Shown here piece after piece: positions 5,197 through 6,544 of a stretch of 6,544 nt of DNA. The position numbers and the translations under genes were made by a program. The notes below the pieces were generated by a model. It was not told the DNA's origin. It saw nothing but the letters and a program-made list of their open reading frames with translations, and did no database searches. Numbering within the stretch: position 1 is the first letter of the stretch; every line of letters begins with the position of its first letter. This DNA comes from Deltaproteobacteria bacterium (GTDB lineage: Bacteria; Desulfobacterota_E; Deferrimicrobia; Deferrimicrobiales; Deferrimicrobiaceae): contig JAMDBZ010000080.1 of NCBI GenBank assembly GCA_023488945.1, forward strand, positions 1 to 6,544, in the 5' to 3' direction.

Positions 5197-6544
5197 ATGG
5201 CCTCCGGACTGGCGCGCGATCCCGTCGCGGAAAAGGGGATGGAACTGTTCCGGCTCATGGAGGCCGGGCCCCCCGCCCTGTTCGACCGGCGGCGGTGGAC
5301 CGGCCGGCTCATGACCTCCGTCTTCGCGCATGCCGACTGGAAGGTCCGGCTCTTCCGGTTCATCGACGTCTTCCCCGCGTTGCGGACCCCCGAGGAGTTC
5401 GCCCGCCACGTCCGGGATTATTTCCTCGCCGGGGAGCCCCCCTTCCCGTGGGCTGTCCGGAAGCTCCTCGCCGCGGCCACGCGCCCGGCGACGGCCGCCC
5501 TGGCCGTCTTGGCGACTCGACGGGGGATCGCCCGCCTGGGCCGGAATTTCATCGCGGGGAAAACGCCTGCGGACGCGCTGCCCGCCCTGAGAAGGATCCG
5601 GGACGGGGGGCGGTCGTTCACGGTGGACATCCTGGGCGAGGCCGCCGTGTCCGAGGAGGAGGCACTCCGCCATTCCGGGCTGGTCCTCTCCTTGATCGAT
5701 ACGCTGGCGGACGAGGTCGGCGGCTGGGGGAGCCGCGACGCGGGGCGGGAGGAGCGGTTCCCCCGGGTCAACGTCTCCGTCAAGGTCAGCTCGCTTTATT
5801 CCCGCATCGGGCCGGTCAATTACGACGACAGCGTGGCGCGCCTCCGAGAGAGGCTTCGCCCGGTCTTCCGGAAGGCCCGGGAGAAGGGCGCCTTCGTGAA
5901 CCTCGACATGGAGACGCGCAACCTCAAGGACATCACGCTGGACGCTTTCGTGGCGCTCCTCGACGAGCCGGAGCTCCGCGGCTGGGAGGGCGCCGGGATC
6001 GCGCTCCAGGCCTACCTCCGGGAGACTCCCTCCGACCTCCGGCGGCTGGCCGCGTGGGCCCGGTCCGGAGGCCGGCGCATCACGGTCCGCCTCGTGAAGG
6101 GGGCGTACTGGGAGCACGAGACCATCGTGGCCCGCCAGAAGGGGTGGCCGCTCCCGGTCTTCTCCGAAAAGTCCCACACCGACCGGCAGTTCGAGCGGTG
6201 CGTGGAAACGATCCTGGACAACGCCGACTGCCTGACGCTGGCCGCCGGCACCCACAACATCCGGTCGATCGCCGCGACGCTCGTCGCCGCGGAGGGGCGG
6301 GGGATCCCGCCGGGACGTTACGAGTTCCAGATGCTCTACGGGATGGCGGAGCCCGTCAAAAGCGCCCTGGCCCGGCTGGGGCACCCCGTGCGGGAGTACG
6401 TCCCCGTCGGCGCCCTCGTTCCGGGGATGGCGTACCTCGTCCGGCGGCTCCTCGAGAACAGCTCGAACGAGGGGTTCCTCCGCAAGGCGTTCGCGGAGGG
6501 GACGTCGCCGGGACGGCTGCTCGCGGAGCCGCGGGGACCCGGCG
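5197..6544 (+). CDS. putA: proline dehydrogenase, N-terminal part of a probable bifunctional PutA/RocA enzyme (partial)
   Basis: FAD-dependent oxidation of L-proline to pyrroline-5-carboxylate, first step of proline breakdown to glutamate. The frame has 449 codons with no stop before the window edge. The PRODH barrel is recognisable: FTVDILGEA (141-149), [11 protein letters not shown] (192-202), [18 protein letters not shown] (234-251), GIALQAYLR (267-275), [11 protein letters not shown] (298-308, with K301 at the flavin-contacting lysine position), [11 protein letters not shown] (349-359), [15 protein letters not shown] (375-389), and the substrate-binding end YVPVG...[12 protein letters not shown] (Y401, Y413, R416, R417). 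The ~140 residues before the barrel and the open 3' end suggest a two-domain enzyme with a pyrroline-5-carboxylate dehydrogenase half beyond the window, though that half is not seen. No DNA-binding ribbon-helix-helix domain, as in enterobacterial PutA, is present at the N-terminus. The ATG at 5197 follows AGGAGG (5185-5190) by 6 nt. It is divergent from the importer operon. Confidence 0.93.
   Translation, partial: MASGLARDPVAEKGMELFRLMEAGPPALFDRRRWTGRLMTSVFAHADWKVRLFRFIDVFPALRTPEEFARHVRDYFLAGEPPFPWAVRKLLAAATRPATAALAVLATRRGIARLGRNFIAGKTPADALPALRRIRDGGRSFTVDILGEAAVSEEEALRHSGLVLSLIDTLADEVGGWGSRDAGREERFPRVNVSVKVSSLYSRIGPVNYDDSVARLRERLRPVFRKAREKGAFVNLDMETRNLKDITLDAFVALLDEPELRGWEGAGIALQAYLRETPSDLRRLAAWARSGGRRITVRLVKGAYWEHETIVARQKGWPLPVFSEKSHTDRQFERCVETILDNADCLTLAAGTHNIRSIAATLVAAEGRGIPPGRYEFQMLYGMAEPVKSALARLGHPVREYVPVGALVPGMAYLVRRLLENSSNEGFLRKAFAEGTSPGRLLAEPRGPG

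Noticed and set aside
5086..6384. 432-codon minus-strand open frame antisense to the proline dehydrogenase
   Set aside because: The plus strand encodes an unmistakable PRODH domain in full; the antisense frame is Pro/Gly/Arg/Glu-rich without motifs.

Overview
The window is a high-GC stretch from a Gram-negative-type bacterium. It has three parts: an integron-integrase-like recombinase on the left, a short strip of apparently decayed DNA, and a conserved metabolic region on the right. The metabolic region consists of a four-gene polar amino acid ABC importer divergent from a proline dehydrogenase gene. The periplasmic binding protein with a signal peptide, the GC-rich codons and the pairing of an IntI-type integrase with a PutA/RocA-like protein would fit a Desulfobacterota/Geobacter-like lineage. 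That placement is a guess from gene style, not a measured assignment.

Positions 1-157 have no gene. The first 60 bases are clearly AT-richer than the rest and carry a perfect 6-bp inverted repeat. Positions 158-1522 (+) encode a 454-residue tyrosine recombinase with the extra segment diagnostic of integron integrases. It has about 135 additional N-terminal residues that look like a second core-binding (SAM-like) domain. No attI or attC consensus could be found on either side of it in this window.

Positions 1523-2078 hold no intact gene. They contain an open frame that continues past the integrase stop with coding-like third-position GC, a GC-rich hairpin, and on the minus strand a 35-residue C-terminal remnant resembling a Phd/YefM-type antitoxin, abutting the end of the importer operon. 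The strip reads as a junction between a mobile or accessory segment and the conserved chromosome.

Positions 2079-5089 (-) form a compact operon, transcribed right to left: ATPase (gltL-like), periplasmic binding protein (gltI-like), permease (gltJ-like), permease (gltK-like). Gaps are 22, 27 and 1 nt. The products would assemble into one glutamate/aspartate-type importer. Positions 5197-6544 (+) hold the start of a proline dehydrogenase, probably the N-terminal half of a bifunctional PutA/RocA enzyme that turns proline into glutamate; it runs off the window. The 107-nt divergent spacer carries a possible sigma-54 -24/-12 element facing the importer. Glutamate import and proline-to-glutamate conversion may therefore share a control region.

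I see no convincing new system here. The best points for a second look are the two-headed integrase, the decayed junction with an antitoxin tail, and the candidate sigma-54 control of the importer.
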